Positions 1-6,072 of a stretch of 11,243 nucleotides of DNA are shown here, one piece after another (the stretch's first letter is position 1; every line of letters begins with the position of its first letter). Under the pieces are notes generated by a model. That model was not told where the DNA came from, ran no database searches, and was given only the letters and a program-made list of their open reading frames with translations. Position numbers and translations under genes: made by a program. This DNA is from Candidatus Hodarchaeota archaeon (lineage in GTDB: Archaea; Asgardarchaeota; Heimdallarchaeia; Hodarchaeales; YT1-057), in assembly GCA_016839955.1 (NCBI GenBank), contig JAEOTI010000253.1, positions 1 to 11,243 of the forward strand, read 5' to 3'.

Positions 1-88
1 AAGGAAACGAGGACTATTTGGCGAATACTTCTATTTAGAATATCCTGAAGCACCAATATCACAAAGTAAAGAATATTCTAAGGGATAA
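1..88 (+). CDS. 3' end of an unidentified gene (partial)
   Basis: The frame beginning at position 2 is open from the window edge to a TAA at 86-88 and encodes 28 residues, including GLFGEYFYLEYPEAP. The other two plus frames stop at about 33-48. The stop lies 5 nt before an ATG at 94, and an SD-like AAGGGA (80-85) overlaps the end of this frame, which is typical operon packing. This suggests a gene co-transcribed with the downstream lipoyl-protein gene. I do not recognise the family from this short tail. A chance open frame cannot be excluded. Confidence 0.4.
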   Translation, partial: RKRGLFGEYFYLEYPEAPISQSKEYSKG

Positions 89-93
89 ATTGC

Positions 94-234
94 ATGGGGG
101 ACAAATAATCTTCTCACAACTATTATTACACAACAGATTTTTTATGGTTTCGTGTAAATAACCAAAAAATTACACATATAGGGATAACAGATTTTGCTCA
201 AAGACATCTAGGGGCTATAGAGCATATAAAAATT
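94..234 (+). pseudogene. 5' part of the GcvH-like gene, interrupted by an in-frame TAA
   Basis: An ATG at 94 has an SD-like AAGGGA 8 nt upstream and is in frame with the lipoyl domain at 235-519, but its fifth codon (106-108) is TAA. After the stop the frame stays open and encodes the expected N-terminal part of an H-protein: YYYTTDFLWFRV aligns with the family's KY..EHEW.R segment, and IGITDFAQRHLG with the hallmark VGIT..AQ..LG. There is no ATG, GTG or TTG between 109 and 234. Measured from ATG 94, the lipoyl lysine would be residue 66, close to position 64 in E. coli GcvH, so 94 looks like the ancestral start. Possible explanations are a nonsense mutation, a small frameshift near 94-115, or a sequencing or assembly error. 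Confidence 0.6.
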
Positions 235-519
235 ATGGACAAGAGTTTCATCTCCAAAGCTGACGAATTTGTTTTTATTGAATCCCAAAAATCTGTAACT
301 TACTTTCATTCTCCTTTTTCAGGTGAAATTTTCCAGATTAATAGAGAATTATTCACTAATCCCTCATTATTGAATACAGATCCATTGGGAATGGGTTGGA
401 TAATTTGTTTGAAAATTCCTAAAGAGAGTTTTGAAGATCAATTGACAGAAATAAATACAATGAATGAGAAGGAACTAATTATATGGCAAAAAAAGATCGA
501 ACAAGATCTTAAGGATTGA
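235..519 (+). CDS. gcvH: Glycine cleavage system H-like lipoyl-carrier protein (N-terminally interrupted)
   Basis: This is the lipoyl-domain core of an H-protein, the small carrier whose lipoylated lysine swings between enzymes of the glycine cleavage system. The attachment motif is ESQKSV, with the lysine at codon 289-291. It is followed by the family signatures SPFSGEI, N..L...P.LLN.DP and GMGWI, and by an amphipathic C-terminal helix. The only legal start codon in the remaining frame is ATG 235, which gives 94 residues and drops the conserved EHEW and GIT..AQ..LG parts. Family members are about 125-130 residues, and the missing section is encoded just upstream behind a TAA. The gene ends 21 nt before the amidohydrolase gene, so the two are probably co-transcribed. 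An alternative role is an LbpA-like lipoate-binding protein serving an Hdr-like system. The minus-strand hdr operon makes that tempting, but it lies about 5.5 kb away and on the other strand. Family call is firm; functionality is uncertain. Confidence 0.75.
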   Translation: MDKSFISKADEFVFIESQKSVTYFHSPFSGEIFQINRELFTNPSLLNTDPLGMGWIICLKIPKESFEDQLTEINTMNEKELIIWQKKIEQDLKD

Positions 520-540
520 GTATGAAAAGAAGGTAGGTTT

Positions 541-1278
541 ATGAGGTCAAGAAAACTAGGAGAGCTAACATTTCAAGAAATTAAAGAATATTTAGAAAGA
601 TATTCGCGATTAATTTTACCGGTGGGAACCCTTGAGGCCCATGGACCGCATCTTCCGATCGCAACTGATACAATTTGTGCTACTGGGTTAGCCCATGAAA
701 TTGCTGAAGATTTGGATGCTCTAACCGCACCCCCAATCCATTATGGAGTTACTAACTCTCTAATTGCTTATCCGGGATCTAATACCATTAAAGAAGAGAC
801 GTTCTATGAAGTGATATTTGATATTTTGAAAGGATTTTCAGATTTTTCAGAGATCATAATTTTGAATGGGCATGGTGGGAATAACACACCACTAGATAAA
901 GTACTTAAGGATTATACTAAAATCAATAAAGACCAAAGATTAAGTCTCATTCACTGGTGGGTTCTTGGAAGGGAGATTGCCATAAAATGTCTTCATAAAG
1001 GCATTGGTCATGCTGGTTCTGACGAAACTGCGCTAATCCAAGCTTTTTCCCCAAACCTTGTTCTTCCCAATAAAATACCTGATGAGAAACAGGTGACATA
1101 TATCCGAGAAGGGATCCGATCATATCCTCTCCCTGGGACGATTTTACTTTATTCTGAAGACGATGAATTTACAAAATTACCAACAGAAGATGAATCATTG
1201 GATTTTGTGAAGGAATTATCTAAAAGAATAGTTGAAATAATTGAAGAATCAAGAAAGAAATTAGATGATAATTTCTAA
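541..1278 (+). CDS. Creatininase-family metal-dependent amidohydrolase
   Basis: This 245-residue protein is typical in length for the creatininase/MftE family, whose cytoplasmic enzymes hydrolyse cyclic or formyl amides with a two-metal centre. The signatures are PVGTLEAHGPHLPIATD at residues 27-43, supplying the likely metal ligands E32, H34 and D43; LNGHGGNN at 108-115 with H111; and GHAGSDETA at 156-164 with E162. YPGS at 77-80 matches the substrate-side loop of the family. ATG 541 is preceded by AAGGTAGG at about 531-538, a plausible SD. The gene sits 21 nt behind the GcvH-like gene. Known members include creatininase, the mycofactocin peptidase MftE and the archaeal FAPy deformylase ArfB, an early enzyme of riboflavin and F420 synthesis. 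ArfB would fit the F420-type enzymes nearby, but residue patterns alone do not separate these functions. The family is confident; the substrate is not assigned. Confidence 0.88.
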   Translation: MRSRKLGELTFQEIKEYLERYSRLILPVGTLEAHGPHLPIATDTICATGLAHEIAEDLDALTAPPIHYGVTNSLIAYPGSNTIKEETFYEVIFDILKGFSDFSEIIILNGHGGNNTPLDKVLKDYTKINKDQRLSLIHWWVLGREIAIKCLHKGIGHAGSDETALIQAFSPNLVLPNKIPDEKQVTYIREGIRSYPLPGTILLYSEDDEFTKLPTEDESLDFVKELSKRIVEIIEESRKKLDDNF

Positions 1279-1295
1279 TCTGGTAGTAATTCCTA

Positions 1296-1310
1296 TTTTT
1301 CTTTTAAAAA
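1296..1310. terminator. Bidirectional T-run terminator between convergent genes
   Basis: The 35-bp gap between two convergent stop codons contains TTTTTCTTTT followed by AAAAA. This gives a T-run downstream of the amidohydrolase gene on the plus strand and one downstream of TBP on the minus strand. Archaeal intrinsic termination needs little more than an oligo-T tract. No strong hairpin is visible. Confidence 0.5.
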
Positions 1311-1313
1311 CTG

Positions 1314-1901
1314 TTATTCCTCTTCAACGAGAGCGTCTACGACATCTAGATCTTCACGGACACGTTTAACTGCGTCTAGCACAAACTCTTCCTTCTTTGC
1401 ACCAGTGCAAACTATATTTCCAGATTGGAATAGAAGTAGGACTGTTTTTGGTTCTGAAATACGATAAATCAGACCAGGAAACTGCTCAGGTTCATACATG
1501 GAATTATCTAGTAATAATGCTGCTAGTTCTAGGTTAATTCGGCAACCAATATTTCCACTAGCCACAACATTCTGAACTTCTACCAGTGGTTGTTTGGGTT
1601 GTGAAGGCATTGAAGTAATACCATCTTTGAGCATTTCTCGAAGGATCATTACAGCATCGTGAATTTCTTGAGCGGATTTTGCCCCTGTGATCACCATCTT
1701 CCCAGATGAGAAGATTAATGCGGATGTTTTTGGTTCCTTAATCTTAACAACTAACCCAGGAAACTGTTCTGGGATATATGAGACTTCCGCGTGATAAACA
1801 AGACCATTGGCGGCTTTTTCAAGGTTAATCTTTAAAAAAAGGTCGACACTTGCTACTACATTCTGGACCTTAACAGAGATAGGTCCGTCTTGAAACGTCA
1901 C
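1314..1901 (-). CDS. tbp: TATA-box-binding protein (TBP)
   Basis: This is the general transcription factor that binds and bends the promoter TATA box and recruits TFB and RNA polymerase. The 195 residues form the classic direct repeat. Repeat 1 covers about 8-95 and repeat 2 about 106-190, each with VQNVVAS, EQFPGL, EPKT and SG..V.TGAK. The DNA-wedging phenylalanine pairs are present as F47/F64 and F141/F158, with the same 17-residue spacing in both halves. An acidic tail (EEE) closes the protein, as in many archaeal TBPs. The start is GTG at 1899-1901. An upstream TGA at 1908-1910 limits the frame, and an AAAGGTGA SD lies 6 nt before the GTG. TBP is divergent from the longin-like gene and convergent with the amidohydrolase. 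Some archaea carry several TBPs, and whether this is the main copy cannot be told from the window. Confidence 0.97.
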   Translation of the reverse strand: MTFQDGPISVKVQNVVASVDLFLKINLEKAANGLVYHAEVSYIPEQFPGLVVKIKEPKTSALIFSSGKMVITGAKSAQEIHDAVMILREMLKDGITSMPSQPKQPLVEVQNVVASGNIGCRINLELAALLLDNSMYEPEQFPGLIYRISEPKTVLLLFQSGNIVCTGAKKEEFVLDAVKRVREDLDVVDALVEEE

Positions 1902-1907
1902 CGAGAT

Positions 1908-1917
1908 TCACCTTTGT
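1908..1917 (-). promoter_or_regulatory. SD site that fixes the GTG start of TBP
   Basis: On the minus strand AAAGGTGA lies 6 nt before GTG 1901. Its TGA is also the stop that closes the frame upstream. No ATG is available at this end, so the site decides the start. Confidence 0.65.
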
Positions 1918-1919
1918 CC

Positions 1920-2287
1920 AGAAATAAATCTAGATTTTTCCTAATATCTTGTTTATTTACAGAAAAAAGGATATCCTGAAAAGACAAAGAACTGCACTCC
2001 TGACGTTTTTGTTCTCCCAGGCTTCAGGCTGTATTATTTACTTTTTTGTATTTTAAAAACCCTCGTGAACTACTTATAAGTCCTCTCTAAGAATCGTGAA
2101 TGAAGGCAGATAAATGTCAAAAGTCACTTTATCTCCCTTGTTAGATTCAAATTCAATATAAAATTAATTGATTTATGTATAACTAATTTTTTCTTTAATT
2201 AACAAACAACAGGAACAAAATTCTAAAAGGGTTTCAAAGGGGATTTTCCCCAGTCATAAAATCTTTTACTTAAAAATGTGAAATCCA
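1920..2287. promoter_or_regulatory. Divergent promoter region between TBP and the longin-like gene
   Basis: This roughly 370-bp AT-rich stretch holds no convincing gene. Visible elements are a perfect 10-bp palindrome ACTTATAAGT (2072-2081) that could be a TATA box read either way; the 7-mer TCGTGAA on both sides of it (2063-2069 and 2094-2100); TATA-like tracts TTTTAAAA (2051-2058) and AATATAAAAT (2155-2164); an inverted repeat GGGGA-TTT-TCCCC (2239-2251); and a TATA-like CATAAAAT (2255-2262). The last lies about 29 nt before ATG 2288, the distance expected for a leaderless transcript, and no SD precedes that ATG. TBP has a clear SD and is therefore probably expressed from a leadered mRNA. 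Assignment of individual boxes is inference. Confidence 0.5.
2239..2251. repeat. Short perfect inverted repeat beside the putative TATA box
   Basis: GGGGA and TCCCC arms flank a 3-nt TTT spacer, immediately upstream of the CATAAAAT element of the longin-like gene. In archaea this is the BRE/upstream position where activators or repressors often bind. It is G/C-rich inside a very AT-rich region, so it stands out. An operator role is a guess. Confidence 0.4.
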
Positions 2288-3349
2288 ATGGCCGGAGACT
2301 CACTATTTTCATCGGCCCCAAAGAGTAGTCAAGATTCTATAAAATTTAAAAAAAGAATTCCAGAGCCCACAAAACAAAAAGAAGAAAGCATGGAAGATTT
2401 TATCGTTTTTCTTTTTTTCTTCGATGAAGCTAAGGGACATCTCCCCCTCGTTACTTATCCGAAAGAAATCAAGGAAAATCCAAAAGAACTCCAAACAATC
2501 AAAATACACCCAATTTGGTGGCTTCCTGACGAAGAGGATGAAAATATTGAACCCGCAGTTTTTGAATTTGGCAATCGAGGTTATATCGCAAAAAAATTTC
2601 AAGCTTTTTCAAAAAGAGAAAAACATCGCTCAGGAATGGATGCATCGACTTTAGAGACATTTGTCCTTGCAATAGGCGCTCCAAGAGACTTCATATTCCT
2701 TGGAATAGAACTTTTAGGACTACTCTATTCTCGAATACTATCAGTAATAGGTGAAAAGCTCTATATTCTCTGTGAGCGAGAATTAGTTTTACGTAAACCA
2801 TTTAAAAAACCTGCAGATAAAGAGAAGATAGATCAAGGAAACCAAATTGCAAATGAGATTGTACGAATTTGTAGAGAAACTCTACCAAAGCTCTCTGTGA
2901 GACGTGTTAAGGAAAGAAAAGATGTTCAAACACGACTACAACAAAAAATGGCTCAATTATTCCTTGAAGATACTAGAACTGCTCCGCCACAGGAAGTAAG
3001 AAGTTTCGCAATGGGTGCTAAACCAGAAAAAACTACTGCACCTTCAACTCGAAAAGACTTATTCAAGATTATTTCAAGTGAATCGAACTTTGAAGAACTG
3101 AAATTCTTTGTTAACCTACAAAATAAGCACCACACATTTGATTATCTTGAAGATATCACTGTAACCATTTCAAAAGTAAAAGGTTTTTTTGAAATCGATA
3201 GCTTTGAGACAATAATTCCTTCCTGGAAAAAAGAAGAAGTAATCAGATTAGAAGTTCCACTGGATTTGGATCCAGACTATGAAATTCTTATCCGTATTTC
3301 AGATGAAAATCAGAGCAAGTTGTTTTTAAAGAAGCTTAGACCAAAATAA
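2288..3349 (+). CDS. Hypothetical protein with longin-like N-terminal region and C-terminal beta-sandwich
   Basis: I do not recognise a named family for this 353-residue protein. Residues 1-34 are polar and probably disordered. From M35 a hydrophobic hairpin (FIVFLFFFDEAKGHLPLVTYP) is followed by a helix around HPIWWLP, more strands (GYIAKKFQAF, ETFVLAIGAP) and a helix (LGIELLGLLYSRI). This order matches a longin/roadblock-type fold of the sort used in GTPase- and membrane-trafficking-related proteins; the match is by eye. About residues 185-255 are charged and helical, a possible linker. The last 90 residues (about 262-353) look like a beta-sandwich with ISKVKGFFEID, which resembles the C-terminus of the FrhB protein two genes downstream. 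There is no signal peptide or clear membrane span. ATG 2288 lacks an SD but sits about 29 nt after a TATA-like box, so it may be leaderless; ATG 2390 is an alternative start. The gene precedes the CBS gene by 42 nt. Confidence 0.75.
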   Translation: MAGDSLFSSAPKSSQDSIKFKKRIPEPTKQKEESMEDFIVFLFFFDEAKGHLPLVTYPKEIKENPKELQTIKIHPIWWLPDEEDENIEPAVFEFGNRGYIAKKFQAFSKREKHRSGMDASTLETFVLAIGAPRDFIFLGIELLGLLYSRILSVIGEKLYILCERELVLRKPFKKPADKEKIDQGNQIANEIVRICRETLPKLSVRRVKERKDVQTRLQQKMAQLFLEDTRTAPPQEVRSFAMGAKPEKTTAPSTRKDLFKIISSESNFEELKFFVNLQNKHHTFDYLEDITVTISKVKGFFEIDSFETIIPSWKKEEVIRLEVPLDLDPDYEILIRISDENQSKLFLKKLRPK

Positions 3350-3376
3350 CTAAGGAAAACGCCTTTAAAAAAAAAT

Positions 3377-3382
3377 GAGGAG
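3377..3382 (+). promoter_or_regulatory. SD site for the CBS-domain gene
   Basis: GAGGAG lies 9 nt before ATG 3392. This chooses ATG 3392 over the ATG three codons' length downstream (3398) and shows that the CBS gene is translated independently of the gene before it. Confidence 0.6.
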
Positions 3383-3391
3383 AAAAGTGAA

Positions 3392-3832
3392 ATGTCTATG
3401 GATAGCACATTAGTAAATAACCTTATGTCTCGAGAAATATACTCTGTTAACCATTTATCGACTGTTCTAGCCTGCGCACAAGCGATCAACCATAACGAAG
3501 CCCCTTCAGTATTAATAACTCGTCCAAAAGACCCAAACAAAACGATAGAGAATCCTACTTTAGAATCAGGGGAAGAAATCGTTGGAATAGTCACTCCAGG
3601 AGACATTCTTCGAAAAAATGTAGAAAAATGTCTTGACCCTTGTGTTGAGTTAGCAGAGACGATTATGGTTTCTCCTGTCATTCAGATTAATCCAAAAAGC
3701 AGTGTTAGAGATGCGTTGGGTCTAATGCTTACAAAAAATATTCAGAAACTTGTTGTCTCTGATGATGACAACATTGTAATTGGTACGATTACTATGGCAG
3801 ATATTGCGGTAGCTTTCCTCTCGGGAGCATGA
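3392..3832 (+). CDS. Two-CBS-domain (Bateman module) regulatory protein
   Basis: This 146-residue protein consists only of a CBS pair. The first runs from about residue 8 to 75 (LMSREIYSV, then VGIVTPGDILRK). The second runs from about 88 to 143 (IMVSPVIQINPKSSVRDAL, then IGTITMADIAVAF). The two [VI]-G-x-[VI]-T-x-x-D-[IL] ends are the usual CBS strand and helix. CBS pairs normally bind adenosine nucleotides (AMP, ATP, SAM) and regulate a partner protein. CBS1 carries a loop of about 18 residues (PKDPNKTIENPTLESGEE) before its last strand, longer than usual. There is no catalytic or membrane domain, so the protein probably acts on a partner. It lies between the longin-like gene (42-nt gap) and the FrhB gene (54-nt gap), which makes either product the likely target. 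The ligand is not identifiable from the sequence. Confidence 0.9.
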   Translation: MSMDSTLVNNLMSREIYSVNHLSTVLACAQAINHNEAPSVLITRPKDPNKTIENPTLESGEEIVGIVTPGDILRKNVEKCLDPCVELAETIMVSPVIQINPKSSVRDALGLMLTKNIQKLVVSDDDNIVIGTITMADIAVAFLSGA

Positions 3833-3841
3833 AAGCGTATC

Positions 3842-3848
3842 TTTTTTT
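3842..3848 (+). terminator. T7 run after the CBS gene (possible terminator)
   Basis: Seven consecutive T residues begin 9 nt after the CBS stop codon. They are followed by a TATA-like TTTAATAG (3855-3862) about 28 nt before ATG 3887, which has no properly spaced SD. Partial termination followed by a leaderless start of the next gene is possible. The tract could equally be neutral AT-rich spacer. Confidence 0.35.
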
Positions 3849-3886
3849 ATGTGGTTTAATAGAAAGCAATCAGGTTGAATTGAAGG

Positions 3887-5398
3887 ATGACAGCCGAAGA
3901 TTCTGAAAACTTTCGTCAAGAAATCGGTCGAGCAACATCCTTGGCTCGGGACAGATTAAAAGATGAGAAAGGGGCTAATTTTGCAAAATTAAATTCTATG
4001 ATAATTCAAACAGGCGTCTGTACAAGCTGTGGTGCTTGTGTTGCAGCGTGTCCCAGAGGAGCTCTTGAATTTGATGAAGTTGGGAGGCCTCGTCTTACAG
4101 GTAAATGTGATGCTTGTGGCCTTTGCTTACATCAATGTCCTAGGACAATCACCACAACTGAAGGACTAGTTTCATCTTTCATTAGTGCTTATAAAGGGAA
4201 AAGTTTAGTTCCTGAAGTTCAAGGACAAGATGGAGGGATTGTTACAACTCTTTTGTTATTCATGTTGGATAAAGGGTACATTGATGGCGCTGTTGTCACA
4301 AGAAAGAGCAAAGATGCTGGAAAGTCATGGAAGCCTGAACCTGGTTTTGTAAAGACTCGAGAAGAAGTCCTTGATTCTGCAGGAAGCGTCTATAGTCAAA
4401 ATTTTACTGTGAAAGCTCTTATTGATGCTGTCAAAGATGGACACAATAGTATCGCTTATGTTGGTACACCATGTCATATTGATGCAGTCACAAAAATGCA
4501 AGAATCTCCAGTAGGGCTCGTTCACGTCTTTATGCGTGCAAATATCTTTAAAATCGGACTTTTTTGTATGGATAGTTTTAGTCGCGACAAGCTTGAAGAA
4601 TGGTTTCAAACTGAAGCTAATATTCCTATTGAAGATATTGAGAAGATGACGATTACTAAAGGAAAATTCAAGATTTATACTAAAGGACAAGAGACACGAG
4701 AGTGGCCAGTAACACAAATGGACCATCTTCGTTCAAGTTCATGTTATTATTGTCGAGATTTAACTTCTGAAAACGCGGATATTAGCGTTGGTAGTGTGGG
4801 ATCTCCTGATGGCTGGTCAACGATTCTCATTCGATCAGCTATTGCAGAAGAAATTCTTCTTGATGCAGTAGACGCGGGTTATATTCAAGTAGATCCATTA
4901 ACTCGTGTTGGAAAGAAAAATATGTTAAAACTTGCCCAATTAAAAAAAGTTCAACTTTATACCATCTCTCGTCGAAGAAAATTTGTTCTCCACGGAAAAA
5001 AGCCTTCTGATGGTCTTCCATCAACGACTAAACCAATGATGGAAGAAACTGCGGCTAGTACTGCATTCCTAAAATTTATACGCCTTCAACAATCTATAAT
5101 TTCGGAAGACGGCAGTGCAATAAGTTTATTAATCAAAAATGTTTCAGGAATCGTCCTCTTCAATGTCTCTGTTCGGATTTCACATGTCCAGGAATTTTTC
5201 GAGACAGAAGCGTGGACAAATGATATTGAGGAATTCTTCCCCGGAGAAGAACTGGAGTTTGAATATCCGAGAGTAAAGAATGACTCTGAATATCTAGTTA
5301 CAGTTTTGGGTGAGAAAGGTAAAATGCTTAGTAAACGCGTAGACATTCAAAAATTGGTGAAACGCTGGGAAAAAGCAAAAACACCAGCAAGCCCTTAG
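3887..5398 (+). CDS. Ferredoxin-FrhB/FdhB-type F420 oxidoreductase subunit with extra C-terminal beta-sandwich
   Basis: This 503-residue protein has three parts. After a helical start (1-37), a 2[4Fe-4S] ferredoxin domain carries C45, C48, C51, C55-P and C74, C77, C80, C84-P. Residues about 95-390 are the FrhB/FdhB-type flavin and coenzyme F420 domain: GQDGGIVTTLL, GTPCHIDAV (C196), the Cys pair C286-Y-Y-C289 and the PDGW loop near 308. Family members pass electrons between F420H2, FAD and Fe-S clusters. The last roughly 105 residues are not part of the family and look like a beta-sandwich (VSVRISHVQEFFETEA), resembling the end of the longin-like protein upstream. ATG 3887 directly follows an in-frame TGA (3881-3883) and has GAAGG abutting it, too close for a normal SD, so a leaderless start is likely. 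No large hydrogenase or formate dehydrogenase subunit is adjacent, so the electron donor or acceptor is unknown. The gene ends 11 bp from the convergent pcp gene. Confidence 0.87.
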   Translation: MTAEDSENFRQEIGRATSLARDRLKDEKGANFAKLNSMIIQTGVCTSCGACVAACPRGALEFDEVGRPRLTGKCDACGLCLHQCPRTITTTEGLVSSFISAYKGKSLVPEVQGQDGGIVTTLLLFMLDKGYIDGAVVTRKSKDAGKSWKPEPGFVKTREEVLDSAGSVYSQNFTVKALIDAVKDGHNSIAYVGTPCHIDAVTKMQESPVGLVHVFMRANIFKIGLFCMDSFSRDKLEEWFQTEANIPIEDIEKMTITKGKFKIYTKGQETREWPVTQMDHLRSSSCYYCRDLTSENADISVGSVGSPDGWSTILIRSAIAEEILLDAVDAGYIQVDPLTRVGKKNMLKLAQLKKVQLYTISRRRKFVLHGKKPSDGLPSTTKPMMEETAASTAFLKFIRLQQSIISEDGSAISLLIKNVSGIVLFNVSVRISHVQEFFETEAWTNDIEEFFPGEELEFEYPRVKNDSEYLVTVLGEKGKMLSKRVDIQKLVKRWEKAKTPASP

Positions 5399-5402
5399 AT
5401 CT

Positions 5403-5409
5403 CAAAAAA
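5403..5409 (-). terminator. T-run terminator of the hdr-pcp operon
   Basis: On the minus strand six T residues directly follow the TAA stop of pcp. The gap to the convergent FrhB gene is only 11 bp, so any transcript running past this tract becomes antisense to the end of that gene. Confidence 0.4.
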
Positions 5410-6045
5410 TTATTGATTAGATTCCATCCAGGTCACAAGGAAATTCAAACTCTCGTGAATTCCTTTGAGTATTAGATCAAAGGACATGCTAGGGACATTT
5501 AACTGGTTCACGACTTGTGTTGGTAAGCTAGGGACATGAATAAGGCCGACTAAGCTTTGAAATGAACGTTCTTTAACATAATTTAGCGAATGGAAAAAAA
5601 TCTGATTACAACCATAGGTACCAGCATGGTACGACATTTTTGCAGGGATCTTCTTGCTGATCAAGTGATTTACCAATTGTTGAACTGGGATTGTTGCAAA
5701 ATAAGCAGCAGGACCATCAGGAATTAGGACATGATCATCAGGCGTTGAACCACAATTATAGGCTCGCGTTGTCACATGAGCTATATTTAGGGCAACTCGT
5801 TCAACATACAAGCATGGATGACCGGATTGCCCAAGATGCAGAATTAATGAGGGGTTAATCTTGTTAAGTAGTTCGATAATACAAGGGCCAATCCTTTTAA
5901 ATTCTACCGGGATTTCTGCAACCTTAACTTGGTAATTTTTTCCAAGATTAATGTCATCAATCCGCTTAATTACTTCTAAAGAAGGATTAACTTTCCATGC
6001 TCCAAAAGGTTCGAACCCAGTAACTAATAATCTTCTTTCAGTCAC
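5410..6045 (-). CDS. pcp: Pyroglutamyl-peptidase I (peptidase C15)
   Basis: This cytoplasmic cysteine peptidase removes N-terminal pyroglutamate from peptides. Its 211 residues match the usual 200-220. The family start LVTGFEPFGAWKVNPS is at 7-22. The Glu-Cys-His triad is complete: E82 in VERVALN, C146 in AGTYGCN and H170 in GLIHVPSLP. DGPAAYFATIP at 110-120 is the conserved substrate-side segment. The start is GTG 6043-6045. An overlapping ATG in another frame runs straight into TGA, while GAGG (within 6051-6058) is correctly spaced for the GTG. The gene follows hdrB by 27 nt on the same strand with its own SD, so it is probably the last gene of the hdr operon. That neighbourhood is unexpected, since the enzyme has no known link to Hdr. 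Housekeeping peptide turnover is the safe reading. Confidence 0.95.
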   Translation of the reverse strand: MTERRLLVTGFEPFGAWKVNPSLEVIKRIDDINLGKNYQVKVAEIPVEFKRIGPCIIELLNKINPSLILHLGQSGHPCLYVERVALNIAHVTTRAYNCGSTPDDHVLIPDGPAAYFATIPVQQLVNHLISKKIPAKMSYHAGTYGCNQIFFHSLNYVKERSFQSLVGLIHVPSLPTQVVNQLNVPSMSFDLILKGIHESLNFLVTWMESNQ

Positions 6046-6050
6046 ATAGG

Positions 6051-6058
6051 TTTCCTCT
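6051..6058 (-). promoter_or_regulatory. SD site that fixes the GTG start of pcp
   Basis: On the minus strand AGAGGAAA lies in the gap after hdrB, with GAGG ending 8 nt before GTG 6045. Confidence 0.55.
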
Positions 6059-6072
6059 GATCCTTCAGTTTG

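Noticed and set aside
106..108. Recoded stop codon (pyrrolysine or selenocysteine) in the H-protein gene
   Set aside because: The codon is TAA, whereas pyrrolysine uses TAG and selenocysteine TGA. Mutation or sequence error is more likely.
94..519. GcvH-like gene as LbpA of a sulfur-oxidising sHdr system
   Set aside because: The hdr genes here are of the HdrABC-MvhD type rather than the sHdrC1B1A-C2B2 type, and they lie several kilobases away on the other strand.
2100..2144. 14-codon ORF about 25 nt after the TATA-like palindrome
   Set aside because: No SD, no recognisable peptide, and too short to distinguish from chance in AT-rich DNA.
2309..3135. Several open frames on both strands inside the longin-like gene
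   Set aside because: They overlap a long coherent frame, have compositions typical of antisense or shifted reading, and lack SD sites.
3310..3681. 123-residue minus-strand frame over the CBS gene
   Set aside because: It is a shadow of the CBS gene, which has clear domain motifs and a GAGGAG SD; the antisense product matches nothing I recognise.
4325..4726. 133-residue minus-strand frame inside the FrhB gene
   Set aside because: Antisense to a well-conserved enzyme domain, with no start context.
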